Shown here: positions 56,201-64,000 of the stretch, one piece after another | Position numbering within the stretch: position 1 is the stretch's first letter | How the letters are laid out: the number at the start of each line of letters is the position of its first letter | Assembly (NCBI GenBank): GCA_020186115.1 | Contig: WSYJ01000138.1 | Coordinates: 186,001-250,000 of the forward strand | Origin: Histomonas meleagridis | Taxonomy: Eukaryota; Parabasalia; Tritrichomonadida; Dientamoebidae | Length of the DNA: 64,000 nucleotides | Direction of reading: 5' to 3' | Translations under genes and position numbers: made by a program | The notes under the pieces: model-generated | The model's database searches: none | The model's input: the letters and a program-made list of their open reading frames with translations, nothing else | Told to the model about the DNA's origin: nothing

Positions 56201-58028
56201 TACATCCATCTTTTTTACCGATTACGTCACCTTCATCTCTCATACAAAATGATGTAATATCTTCGTCGATTTTTCCATTTTGTAATATTTCTATTGGTAT
56301 ATCTAAATAATAAGATTCATTATTATCATTCGGTATTAAAGAAGGAGGTGATACTGATGCTATAGTACCATCACTACATTCAATACTAACGACATCACTC
56401 CATCTAATTCGTATACCTTTCGAATATTCTTTATCATCTTTAATCGGTATTCCAGTGATTGCTGCTTGTGTAATCTCTTCTTTAGTATTCGGTTTCTTAC
56501 CATTTATATATGTGAATCCTAATGGTACTAATTCGCTTTCGATCGCAAAGAAAAAAACAGATCCATCATCACCTGTTGTCGCTAACATTTTTGTTATAGG
56601 TGATTTAGCTATATCACGTATAGCTTTAGTATGAGGCTTTAATGGTTGTTTTAATATTATTCCATTTTTACCGATTAATAATACTCGTAAACAACCATCT
56701 TTAAACCCAACATATAATGTGGTGCCATTCATGTCGATATCTAATGATGGCCAATATATTTTTGTAATACTACATTCGAACTTAATTTCATTGATCATTT
56801 TGTTCTCATTAATGTCCCATATTCGGAGATATCCATCTTCACCACCTGTAACAAACATTGGTTCATTTGGTGAAAATGAAATAGTATTAATTGATCCAGA
56901 ATGGAATTTTTGGATATTAGTGACTTCTTTCTTACTTAAATCTGCTTTATATATGCCAGAATTAGAATCAACAATTAAATATTCATTGCCTAACATATGC
57001 ATACATTTAATCGATGCATTTTCATTAATTCGAAGTTTCGATTTCATGGTTAAATTAACAGGTATTGTGGTGTCATCTGTTTCGGCTGTATCGATGGTGG
57101 AAAAGTCCCAAACTCGAATTACTCCGTCTTTTCCACCAGTGATTATGTCATGGCCTTTATGAAAGACGGATTCAATCATCCCATTATGACATGACTTACC
57201 ATTAGATCGTCGAAATTCACATTTAACAATGGAATCTTGCCATAACAAAAGATTACCATTCTCACTTCCACTTAATACTTTACCATCAGGAAACATTGAA
57301 TATCCTGATATATCTGATATTTCAATGTTCCCGAATTTTCCGATTTCGCCTTGAAGCTTAAGGCCTGTAAATGTGTGTGCCATCTCCCAAAAGCGAATAT
57401 GGCCAACACCTGAGGTGGTTAGATTTCCTTTAAGTGTCTCTGAAAAGGTGACCCGAAATACATCTTGTGAAAAAGCTTTTGAACGAAGAAGTAATGTTTC
57501 CTTTTCCCAATCCCATATGGTTAATGTGTAATCTGGATATGTACCAACAGATGCTAACATGGTACCATCGGCTGAAAAGTTAAGGGCTGTGAATGCTGAT
57601 TCAGTCCCACCTTTAAGGATACGATATAATTTCTTATTTCGAAATTGATAAATATATATTGAAGGATTATCACCAATTTCTCCAATTGCGACATATTTAC
57701 CTTTAGGATGAACTGCAATGCAGTTAACACCTTTGTCATGACCATTAATGATATATTCTCGACTATTTGATATATCAAGAAAAAAAGAAAAATTACCAGC
57801 AGAGAGAAGAAGTGTATCTTCATCAACAGGAATTGCATTGTAACGCTTATTTAAATCAAATCCATATACATATGATATTTGATAATTATCATCAAATTGT
57901 GATTTTGTTGGTGATTGTTCAAGTAACTCCAAATCATCGTAGAAAAAATCAGGAGTTAAATGTGATTTATTATTTTCATCTTCTGTTTCTGGTTGGGTCT
58001 GGGAATCATCTTTTGTTTCTTCATTCAT
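53283..58028 (-). CDS. CFAP44: cilia and flagella-associated protein 44 (CFAP44)
   Basis: 1581 residues. The WD40 region is about 25-640 (two propellers) and the coiled-coil region about 660-1581. CFAP44 hallmarks are strong: YVYGFDLNKRYNAIPVDE, YRILKGGTESAFTALNFSAD, LLRSKAFSQDVFRVTFSETL and FWEMAHTFTGLKLQGEIGKF, each close to the animal sequence. CFAP44 with CFAP43 forms the tether/tetherhead that links inner-arm dynein f (I1) to the axonemal doublet. The C-terminal 80 codons are clearly GC-richer than the rest. The ATG at 58028 starts an acidic leader (MNEETKDDSQTQPETEDENN). With the OFD1-like protein it marks a flagellated organism. Confidence 0.93.
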   Translation of the reverse strand: MNEETKDDSQTQPETEDENNKSHLTPDFFYDDLELLEQSPTKSQFDDNYQISYVYGFDLNKRYNAIPVDEDTLLLSAGNFSFFLDISNSREYIINGHDKGVNCIAVHPKGKYVAIGEIGDNPSIYIYQFRNKKLYRILKGGTESAFTALNFSADGTMLASVGTYPDYTLTIWDWEKETLLLRSKAFSQDVFRVTFSETLKGNLTTSGVGHIRFWEMAHTFTGLKLQGEIGKFGNIEISDISGYSMFPDGKVLSGSENGNLLLWQDSIVKCEFRRSNGKSCHNGMIESVFHKGHDIITGGKDGVIRVWDFSTIDTAETDDTTIPVNLTMKSKLRINENASIKCMHMLGNEYLIVDSNSGIYKADLSKKEVTNIQKFHSGSINTISFSPNEPMFVTGGEDGYLRIWDINENKMINEIKFECSITKIYWPSLDIDMNGTTLYVGFKDGCLRVLLIGKNGIILKQPLKPHTKAIRDIAKSPITKMLATTGDDGSVFFFAIESELVPLGFTYINGKKPNTKEEITQAAITGIPIKDDKEYSKGIRIRWSDVVSIECSDGTIASVSPPSLIPNDNNESYYLDIPIEILQNGKIDEDITSFCMRDEGDVIGKKDGCIVFDNYSKKIHSSAITAIAFSNDDIWLVTGSSNGELFLFKRSQIKTRIFTPLNLKDINMELIPKVNDIKKDDYSIEEEKQKSELDKRIQEAEKKKELIKQKIEEKRKEFNSIVEENNKAPNYMKLGLESFKIDPFMYDIQEKKSKELEKDASNSTMWEAEKSRVSLNKVKERLLRNIEEESFKVSTINGEISVESFRIIKLDSEVIDLIQTESNTNTSIQSDIESSTNETSLIDSSEKSITEKTDLISISTLDNNTIRNKRKTFSRLKPMKNIVHTPNEHLKMRQKRDERKKAIMDMKPPLNYSDPDDLRAIEIAKNTIGDYKLKDDSEYIAPEEERINATKKRKQIMRIQNAIQDLKLNFNDKLKNLYELKTKLIKSINDTNQELENINLTIGTEDNEFIKYHIDNNSNIVKKSNEKIQINLPTPEILSFNEQVAIAAKKRIDLQMNKQKQSSNINRRNLMRNKQNNIIINKKKSNNQQKYSEIELIEQNEMKINLIYRRKTLISRIKNAIKKFDQKVVDLIHEKVSVNATIELAELRLVLMYREFKLLAKLEMKDHELNSKLKEQQKLMNDIDAKVEKQTKNLKRQEQLIEDAQKDLRKITKKFDLLVDSSSKFHDQLQKIFSFNIRRNAKKNESDEIDVDISTLDVDAVKKMFEAQSMEKEEDTCPQGCDPALFDKVLDLRESKMDIVDKITAAQTTKEKIKHECDSIQFKRKGLETSFCQIKQEFEEFQHEKQRHLNDLNFSMSLQFHQIQNLESTEVQTPKGTTITKGLPSDLSRSLVFTNSGLKRLQQQEQNLKNDRAACITMMKGNIAKFHEDQKEKEKIRQMIAAQQKKLLDIQQLKFGQSVDLVTLESMKVNPEADKIKETIKEVESKQNDEMNKILNKIEEAKETLNAEIQRNTALLNNLATLTEQQSEIEHVLQSPRRNQTADEFKQDLGLANPDELLSEYVKNDELIDKLNEEIGLLKRR

Positions 58029-58336
58029 TTTCTCAATAACGTATTTTGCATTTGAACAAACATTGTCAATATTTTGGTTTTAGATTGAGAATCCCTCATT
58101 GATCCTGAACAACAAATTACTTTCATTTATTTTTAAGTTCACTTCTAGAACCAACCAGCCTCTTACTTCAAATTTTTGTTAGTTTTCCTAAATTAATTAT
58201 TAATGATTGGCAAAAAATTAATGCTTCTAGATTTATTAATTCCATGAAAAAGAATTTTAGTTTATTCTTCATATACTAATGCTGTTGAATTTTTTTAATA
58301 TTAACTTATGCTTAAATATAAATAAATTTGTTTTTT
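58029..58336. other. intergenic
   Basis: AT-rich 308-bp upstream region of CFAP44; no element is obvious beyond AACG near 58040. Confidence 0.35.
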
Positions 58337-58530
58337 AGAGGGCAGTGGAATTGTGCTTTTTGGCTCATTAATCTATCGGCTTAGTTCAATTTCCTATCAA
58401 CATTTTCAATTTTTAAATTCAAAAATCTTTATTTTTATGAGCGGCGTACAGTTAGCTGCGGCATGGCTGTTAAAAACATTGAAAAAGCGCATCATCGGCG
58501 GCTTAAAATTCCAGTTTTTAAATGCCCTCT
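58337..58530. ncRNA. candidate structured RNA closed by a long-range stem
   Basis: The ends pair. AGAGGGCA (58337-58344) is complementary to TGCCCTCT (58523-58530), and TGGAATT (58346-58352) to AATTCCA (58507-58513). The 194-nt interior is less AT-rich, with GCGGCGTACAG and GCTGCGGCATGGC segments that could form internal stems. A 35-codon ATG frame (58438-58545, starting MSGVQLAAAWLLKTLKKRII) also lies inside it. Strand is unknown. I recognise no known RNA family such as RNase P, SRP or spliceosomal RNA. Confidence 0.3.
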
Positions 58531-58813
58531 GTTCGGTCGATTAACACTGAAAATTGAATTATTCGTTTATAATTCCGTTATTTATATAATTCAAATGATT
58601 TTATTCTTCTGAAACGACTAATAATATCAAAAATAACATATAATTATCTTCTAGCAATAAAAGTATTATATTGTTTTGTGATATATTTGATAAAAAATTA
58701 GAATATGCCGAGAAATGTATGTTCCATTTTTTCGTGGTTGGTTTAAATGGAATTCAAAATTGAATGCTCTCAAAATTGGGCTTTGGATATTTATAACATT
58801 TTTTAAAATCGAA
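58531..58813. other. intergenic upstream of CK1
   Basis: AT-rich; the CK1 frame extends back to 58715, but the hydrophobic leader it would add (KIGLWIFITFFKIE) is not expected in CK1, so I place the start at 58814. Confidence 0.35.
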
Positions 58814-59989
58814 ATGAAAGGTTCAGAAACTTCGTTTAATAAAGAATATAGCTTTGGGCAACAAATTGGTGCTGGTAGCTTTGGTAAGATATTTATTTGT
58901 GAAGATTCAAATGGACGCAAATATGCAGCAAAATTTGAAGATAACCAAGTTAATTCACCAAAATTAAAATTTGAAGCCAAGGTCTATCAAGAACTTTCAG
59001 GGTCTCCAAATATTCCAAATATGTACTGGTTTGGAACACAAAATAATAATGACATCATGGTATTAGATTTATTAGGGAAATCACTCGAAGAAATTCATGA
59101 AACTTATCATCAGCTTTCACTTAAAACAGTTCTTATGTTAGCAGATCAAATGATATCCAGTATCGAATTTGTTCATAAGAGGTCATATATCCACAGGGAC
59201 ATCAAACCCGACAACTTTGTCATGGGTCTTGATGAAAAATCGAACCAAGTGTTTCTAATTGACTTTGGTCTTTCCAAGAAATATTGTGATCCCAAAACAC
59301 ATCAACATATTCCATACACAGAAGGAAAATCTCTTACCGGCACTGCGCGTTATGCATCTATTCATGCTCTTTCAGGTTGCGAACAATCACGTCGAGATGA
59401 TTTGGAATCACTTGGCTATGTATTCGTATACCTTCTTAAAGGAAGTCTTCCGTGGATGGGTCTGAAAAGCAACAATCGATATAAGACGCAATATGATCAT
59501 ATTCTTAAAGTCAAAGAAAAAACGCCAATCAGTGATCTTTGCAAAGGCATTCCAAAAGAGTTTTGCCAATACTTAGAGCTTGTCCGTAACCTTGACTTCG
59601 ATGAAGAACCTGATTATTCACTTTATCGAAAAATGTTTCATGATCTTTTTTTGAGAGAAGGATTTGTTTATGACTGTAACTACGAATGGAAGAATGGTAC
59701 AATACCAAAGCAGGCTCAAAAGCATAAATTCCTGTTCAGAATGAAATTGTTTGGAAAAAACGCTGGAAGTGGTTCTAATATGCCAATTGGTGGAACCCGG
59801 TTTCGGCCAGCGGCAACAAATAAAAGTACAGCGACAAAGGGAAAGATCGAAAATAATATCGCGCCGAAAATGTTGCCGAAAATACCTGTATGCAGGGCAA
59901 GAGCTCCAGCAGTAACACCTATCAATCCTATAAATTTGCCAAAAAAGTACAGCCCGCCACTGGTGCCCGTGGAATTGATGAAAAAATGA
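58814..59989 (+). CDS. casein kinase 1-type Ser/Thr protein kinase
   Basis: 391 residues from the ATG at 58814 (MKGSETSFNKEYSFGQQIGA). All kinase motifs are intact: GAGSFGKI (about 19-26), the ATP lysine in KYAAKFE (40), HRDIKPDNF (about 127-135), DFGLSKKY (about 150), and the CK1-specific SIHALSGCEQSRRDDLESLG in place of the usual APE-DVWSLG segment, plus the nucleotide-sensing KEKTPI stretch. The C-terminal tail (about 325-391) is basic, rich in Ala, Pro and Thr (PAATNKSTATKGK; KKYSPPLVP). CK1s phosphorylate primed or acidic Ser sites in many pathways. Trichomonads have many CK1 genes; the specific role is unknown. Confidence 0.93.
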   Translation: MKGSETSFNKEYSFGQQIGAGSFGKIFICEDSNGRKYAAKFEDNQVNSPKLKFEAKVYQELSGSPNIPNMYWFGTQNNNDIMVLDLLGKSLEEIHETYHQLSLKTVLMLADQMISSIEFVHKRSYIHRDIKPDNFVMGLDEKSNQVFLIDFGLSKKYCDPKTHQHIPYTEGKSLTGTARYASIHALSGCEQSRRDDLESLGYVFVYLLKGSLPWMGLKSNNRYKTQYDHILKVKEKTPISDLCKGIPKEFCQYLELVRNLDFDEEPDYSLYRKMFHDLFLREGFVYDCNYEWKNGTIPKQAQKHKFLFRMKLFGKNAGSGSNMPIGGTRFRPAATNKSTATKGKIENNIAPKMLPKIPVCRARAPAVTPINPINLPKKYSPPLVPVELMKK

Positions 59990-60609
59990 ACAGAACTTTT
60001 GTTGTTATTAAAACATTACCTGATTATATAACCGTTTTATGTAACGATATATGTACTAAAATATTCAAAACATTAATGTCCGCATTCAAATGCAACTTTT
60101 TGAAACATATCAAACTGATTCGGCAAAAAATTTTCATTTCATTTTTTGTTATTATATTCAGGAATAACTGTTTTTCAAATCACAAAACAACAATATTCTG
60201 TTAATCTACTTTTGAAGTTATAATAGGAAATATAAACCACTCATCGAATAAATTTATGGAGAAATGAAGAAATGATGTTATCCGATCAGCCTACAGATAG
60301 CATTATCCATTCACACTCTGGAAGCATCACTTATTGGTAATACAGTAATAGTTGAATATTGGTGAATCAATATTTATGAATTTTATTCATGTATTTCTAA
60401 ATCATATTAGGAAATATTTGAAACAACATTTAGGCACCATCAAAAGGTTAAAAAGAAATAGTCAAAATAAAACTTAAACATGATGTTTTTTATATATAAT
60501 AACAAATGAAAAGATTTTCGTCAAATAATAGGTACAACAATATGTTTGATCAAAGAGAATTCATCTATAATTCAAATGACACTTTTCTGTACACCAGTTA
60601 AAAAGTGCG
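59990..60609. other. intergenic between convergent genes
   Basis: 620 bp, AT-rich. TAACCGTTTTATGTAACG near 60028 contains two Myb-site-like strings but is 3' of both genes. No gene is seen. Confidence 0.4.
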
Positions 60610-61503
60610 TCAAACGGGCACTGGAACAACTTGAAGTATGGAATTTGCAAAGGCAACGCATGCCTCGAAACTTGTGTATCCTGGGAGAAGAAACTTATGA
60701 GAAACTAGAACAGAAAATATCGATTGAACATCATCAGGAATGATGAAATCACGTCCATTTAAGATCGCAAAATCTTCAACTGCTTTCATTAGTAAAAGCT
60801 TTGTTTTTACATCTAAAAAAGATGTCAACATTGGCTTGCAATCCACATTTAACATAAGCTTTGATGTATAAGTCGTAATATCGTAATGTGTGAAAACTGG
60901 AATCATTGTGGACTGAACAAGAGAATCATACGACTGGTAAAGAGGGGATTCTATTTCTGGAAATTTTAGATTTAATTCTTTGAGATTAATATGAAATGCA
61001 AATTGAGCTATTGTGTTTCTTGGAAGATGAACACTTTCTGGAACAATTGCAACCACAAGGAAAGGGATAGGAACAGATTTACTCCCTTCTCCCACAGGAA
61101 ATTCAAGTTCTTTCATTACCTTTATTATTGAATCATTTTCAATTTCATCGAAATTTTTAACAATGCAAACATTTTCAGTAAAAGGAGATAAAGTTTCTTT
61201 TGGAGCTTTAGATGGGTTTGATTTTGGCTGCTTTGTAAAAAACTTTTCTTTGTAGCCACTATGGCGTACTGTTCCATCAAGTTCGATTGTTGATATTGAT
61301 AAAGGAAGGAGAGCACAAGAAATATATTCTATAAAACGGCAAATTGAATTTTGTTTTATATCTGGCGAATATGATATCAAAATATGCTCATCACGCTTAA
61401 TTGCAGTTATAAACGTAGATACAGCAACTCTTAGCGTCGCATCATATTTCTCTTTTAAAGGATCTAAAAGTTGTTTGAAAACATCTTTTGCTGGAAGACA
61501 CAT
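60610..61503 (-). CDS. MoxR/magnesium-chelatase-like AAA+ protein with degenerate ATPase motifs
   Basis: 297 residues. The C-terminal lid is typical of MoxR/Mg-chelatase AAA+ proteins (LLLMKAVEDFAILNGRDFII, then PDDVQSIFSVLVSHKF). The core can be followed: HILISYSPDIKQNSICRFIE occupies the Walker A position but lacks Gly-Lys-Thr. VCIVKNFDEIENDSIIKVMK is at Walker B with only a partial acidic pair. PIPFLVVAIVPESVHLPRNT fits sensor 1 (usual FLVVATQNP). So ATP binding is probably lost. Possible roles are a structural partner in an AAA+ complex or a MCM-like paralogue; unknown. The palindrome GGGGTGCCCC lies 8 bp upstream of the ATG. Confidence 0.55.
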   Translation of the reverse strand: MCLPAKDVFKQLLDPLKEKYDATLRVAVSTFITAIKRDEHILISYSPDIKQNSICRFIEYISCALLPLSISTIELDGTVRHSGYKEKFFTKQPKSNPSKAPKETLSPFTENVCIVKNFDEIENDSIIKVMKELEFPVGEGSKSVPIPFLVVAIVPESVHLPRNTIAQFAFHINLKELNLKFPEIESPLYQSYDSLVQSTMIPVFTHYDITTYTSKLMLNVDCKPMLTSFLDVKTKLLLMKAVEDFAILNGRDFIIPDDVQSIFSVLVSHKFLLPGYTSFEACVAFANSILQVVPVPV

Positions 61504-61511
61504 ATAGAAAT

Positions 61512-61521
61512 GGGGTGCCCC
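61512..61521. promoter_or_regulatory. GGGGTGCCCC palindrome before the AAA+ gene
   Basis: Perfectly placed 8 bp upstream of the ATG at 61503 (minus strand), in otherwise AT-rich sequence. Compare 49895, 62294 and 37621. Confidence 0.45.
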
Positions 61522-61714
61522 GTATTTCTTTCTTGTTTAATGAAACAAAAAAACTTTATTCATCAAAAACTTAAAATATATCTAAATACATACTTCCCAT
61601 CATCAAATTCAACTCATATATGTACAATATATTCGTCATTTTTTGGTAAAAAATTATTTCATTAATGTTGAAAAATTTAAAAATAATCCAATGTTATTTG
61701 TTTATTTATAATAA

Positions 61715-62263
61715 TTAAGTTGTTTTTGGTGGAAGAACTCCATGTGAATCTTTGATTAAGGCTTCAAGCGTGCTAAAATCGCGTGTATTATTTCGAGGTA
61801 TTTGTTTGAAATCAGAGAACTTTTCGTTTAGGTTTCTTTCATCAATTATGTTTTTAATCATATTAAATGCTTTTTCGCAGAACATGTTATGATCATAGAT
61901 TTGATCAGAAAGAATACTTTCGCGTTCTGCAGGTGATGCATTTCCTAACCCATGCTCAAAGATTTGTTCTTGATAACGTTGCTTTGAAAGAGCGTTATCA
62001 GAAATTAATTCAGGGATATCTGTAGAACTTAAAAAGCTTGGTGCGTTTGGCTCATACTTTGTAGGATACGCTACAAAGTGTTTAAGTTCTGGTCTAATTG
62101 AAGCTATAGCATCTTCAAAATGGTAAGCCAAAATTGGTGCTTTTTCAAGGATTTTACTCCATTCAAGGTAAGAAGGTTCTAAGTCTCTAGTGTTTAAGTC
62201 TTCTCTTAGAATTTTGATTGTTCTTAATATTTTCTGTATTTGGTTATTTAGTTGGTTCTGCAT
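61715..62263 (-). CDS. Mediator subunit 8-like protein
   Basis: 182 residues from the ATG at 62263 (MQNQLNNQIQKILRTIKILR). The helical N-terminal half has the MED8 pattern of a leucine-rich helix, then LEWSKILEKAPILAYHFEDA (W-x-x-L-L/K-K-x-x-x-L) and a second helix. It is followed by YPTKYEPNAPSFLSSTDIPELI, comparable to the MED8 stretch with PVFSHEVVPDHLRTKP. The C-terminal part is helical and ends VLPPKTT. MED8 bridges the Mediator head module to TBP and MED18/20. Similarity is modest and based on pattern. The reading frame extends to a TTG at 62278, which I reject. Confidence 0.5.
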   Translation of the reverse strand: MQNQLNNQIQKILRTIKILREDLNTRDLEPSYLEWSKILEKAPILAYHFEDAIASIRPELKHFVAYPTKYEPNAPSFLSSTDIPELISDNALSKQRYQEQIFEHGLGNASPAERESILSDQIYDHNMFCEKAFNMIKNIIDERNLNEKFSDFKQIPRNNTRDFSTLEALIKDSHGVLPPKTT

Positions 62264-62293
62264 AAAATGTATTGACAAAGATAGTCAAAAATT

Positions 62294-62303
62294 GGGGCAC
62301 TCC
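62294..62303. promoter_or_regulatory. imperfect GGGGCACTCC palindrome before the MED8-like gene
   Basis: One mismatch from GGGGCACCCC, 30 bp upstream of the ATG at 62263. The spacer to GMD (62304-62502) is AT-rich and otherwise empty. Confidence 0.35.
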
Positions 62304-62502
62304 ATATCTCAAATTTCCAAATGGAATGAGAAATTTTCATTTATGTTCACTCTTACTTAAAATTGCAATCACATCTCACTTTATTTCGTTGTTAAACAGA
62401 TATCGTCCAATTTTATATATCTTTATAAAATCATTTAATTATTTGTAATTACTTCATCGAAATTAAACAAATAAAAACAATTTCCCAAAAAGATTTCTCT
62501 TT

Positions 62503-63660
62503 TTACTCGAAGTTGTTTGGTACGTGATATCCACCATCCTTAATATATTTCTCCTTCTTGATAAGTTTGAGATCGGAGCTCATCATATCATAGCATAATC
62601 CCTTTAAGTCGTATTCAGGCTTCCATCCGAGCATTTTCCTTGCTTTAGATGAGTCACCAAGTAACAAATCGACTTCTGTTGGACGGAAATATCTTTCGCT
62701 AACAGTGACGACAATCTTTCCGACAAGTCCCTTTGCGTATTCTAAGTATTCCTTGCCAACTGCCTTTTGGAACTTCTCTTCATCGATTGATTTGATTTTG
62801 CCGATTTCATTAATTCCTTCTCCTTCGAATTCAATTTCAACACCAGCATAGTCAAAGCTAAGCTTGACAAAGTCACGTACTGTGGTAGTGACGCCAGTGG
62901 AGATAACGAAATCTTCGGGCTTATCTTGTTGAAGAATGAGATGCATGGCACGAACATAATCTTTGGCATGACCCCAGTCACGGCTGGCTGAGAGATTACC
63001 AAGTTCGATCTTTTCTTGGAGACCAATAAGGATCTTGGACGCGGCAAGTGTAATCTTACGGGTAACAAAGGTTTCACCTCGGAGTGGTGATTCGTGGTTG
63101 AAAAGAATACCATTGCTAGCGTGGATACCGTAGGCTTCACGATAGTTAACTGTGATCCAATATGCATATAATTTGGCACATGAATATGGTGAACGTGGAT
63201 AGAATGGAGTGTGCTCATTTTGGACAGGCTCTTGAATAAGACCAAAAAGCTCTGATGTGGAGGCTTGATAGAAGCGTGTCTTCTTGGTAAGGCCAAGAAG
63301 TCTGATGGCTTCTAAAATACGGAGTGTACCAATACCATCGGCATTAGCAGTGTATTCTGGTGTGTCAAAGCTAACCTTAACATGACTCATGGCAGCAAGA
63401 TTATAAATTTCATCTGGCTGAACTTCTTGGATAATCTTGGTGATGTTCATGGAATCAGTCAAATCACCGTAGTGAAGAATTAACTTACGATTAGGTTTTT
63501 CTGGGCCTTCGTAAAGATGATCAATTCTTTCAGTGTTGAAGAGAGATGATCTCCTTTTAATACCATGGACAATATAACCAAGGCTAATAAGGTATTCAGC
63601 AAGGTATGCACCATCTTGTCCGGTAATACCGGTAATGAGAGCGACTTTGTGCTCACTCAT
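62503..63660 (-). CDS. gmd: GDP-mannose 4,6-dehydratase
   Basis: 385 residues. The extended SDR fold starts with the NAD(P) motif [18 protein letters not shown] (about 8-25), then [18 protein letters not shown], typical of GMD. Catalytic residues are in QASTSELFG (Thr-Ser-Glu) and [11 protein letters not shown] (Tyr-x3-Lys, usually YAVAK). Substrate motifs [17 protein letters not shown] and [20 protein letters not shown] are complete, and [13 protein letters not shown] is near the C-terminus. It converts GDP-mannose to GDP-4-keto-6-deoxymannose, the first step to GDP-fucose or GDP-rhamnose, in the cytosol. Coding sequence is less AT-rich than the neighbours, suggesting high expression. Bacterial-type sequence; transfer is possible. 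Confidence 0.97.
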   Translation of the reverse strand: MSEHKVALITGITGQDGAYLAEYLISLGYIVHGIKRRSSLFNTERIDHLYEGPEKPNRKLILHYGDLTDSMNITKIIQEVQPDEIYNLAAMSHVKVSFDTPEYTANADGIGTLRILEAIRLLGLTKKTRFYQASTSELFGLIQEPVQNEHTPFYPRSPYSCAKLYAYWITVNYREAYGIHASNGILFNHESPLRGETFVTRKITLAASKILIGLQEKIELGNLSASRDWGHAKDYVRAMHLILQQDKPEDFVISTGVTTTVRDFVKLSFDYAGVEIEFEGEGINEIGKIKSIDEEKFQKAVGKEYLEYAKGLVGKIVVTVSERYFRPTEVDLLLGDSSKARKMLGWKPEYDLKGLCYDMMSSDLKLIKKEKYIKDGGYHVPNNFE

Positions 63661-64000
63661 AACAAGGTGAAGCCAAACGGACTCATTGAAAAACTTGGAT
63701 CAAAACAAACAAATTACCACGGCTTTTGGGTGAAAAATGTTGACATTTTTGACTATGTATACCTGGACTTATGGAAAAAAAGAATTTGTGTAAAAAATAA
63801 TCGATTTATATTCAAATCTGGAGGCATGCTGGGCTGCAGCCAAATAAACTCAGAAAAACTTAAAAAAAACGCATTTTTATCGTTTTGGCAGGGGGCCAAC
63901 TCTTTTTAAATGAAAATATCTCATTTTATAATCATCTACTATTCCTTAACAAGGTTGCTTAGAATGTATCTGCAATGCATAATATTATATTAAAATTTAT
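63661..64000. other. upstream region of gmd, no gene recognised
   Basis: 340 bp to the window end. A frame on the plus strand continues from the gmd shadow but looks non-coding. Nothing else seen. Confidence 0.4.

Noticed and set aside
63565-63909. 114-codon plus-strand frame at the gmd start
   Set aside because: Half of it is antisense to gmd. The rest has no similarity, and the start is inside the opposite gene.

Overview
The window is nuclear DNA of a parabasalid flagellate (trichomonad), AT-rich at roughly 70%, with compact and mostly intronless genes. The evidence is lineage-typical gene families: three DUF3447/ankyrin loci and a BspA-like leucine-rich surface protein. Initiator-like TCAYWW motifs lie just upstream of start codons. 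Bacterial-type metabolic genes sit among clear eukaryotic housekeeping genes. Flagellar proteins (CFAP44, an OFD1-like protein) fit a motile flagellate. I cannot assign a species; Trichomonas or Tritrichomonas are the natural comparisons.

Layout. 0-1.1 kb: 5' part of a DUF3447 gene with an in-frame TGA. 1.2-13 kb: ARM/HEAT solenoid, NAD(P)H-quinone-type oxidoreductase, Ctf4/WDHD1 replisome hub, a small GC-richer ORF, an STE20-type pseudokinase, a YwnB-like NAD(P)-binding protein, a 110-bp tandem repeat and a TPR-like protein. 13.2-19 kb: RPS5, divergent from a second DUF3447 gene whose ankyrin units are separated by stop-containing linkers; then TFIIB, with BspA-like and DUF3447 relics around it. 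19-25 kb: a dense cluster of OFD1-like, RanBD, UBX, COMM, RRP36, a membrane protein and a mini-BET bromodomain protein. 25.4-29.6 kb: third DUF3447/ankyrin locus (frameshifted), then a 2.3-kb minisatellite of 72 32-bp units. 29.7-43.7 kb: C2/PGQ-repeat protein, an unknown protein, Sec16, BLOC1S2, a nucleoplasmin-like protein, M1 aminopeptidase and a BspA-like protein. 43.7-64 kb: TMEM230-like, eIF4E, FANCM-like helicase, an unknown helical protein, tRNA-Gln(TTG), SKA1, a bacterial-type P-loop kinase, a BspA relic, CFAP44, casein kinase 1, a degenerate MoxR-like AAA+, a MED8-like protein and GDP-mannose 4,6-dehydratase.

The genes do not form a pathway or operon. Several are divergent pairs separated by less than 100 bp (RPS5/DUF3447, OFD1/RanBD, nucleoplasmin/aminopeptidase, eIF4E/FANCM), and these short spacers share an AACGGT or AACCGC element.

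The most unusual structure is in the two DUF3447/ankyrin loci at 15.1-16.4 and 26.5-27.2 kb. Ankyrin units of exactly 90 nt keep open frames. Between them lie AT-rich linkers, half of them exactly 80 nt, that carry the stops and frame changes. Some linkers are alignable between the two loci 10 kb apart. Other items of note are the minisatellite haplotype structure, a dispersed GGGG(T/C)(G/A)CCCC palindrome near start codons, and two structured-RNA candidates.
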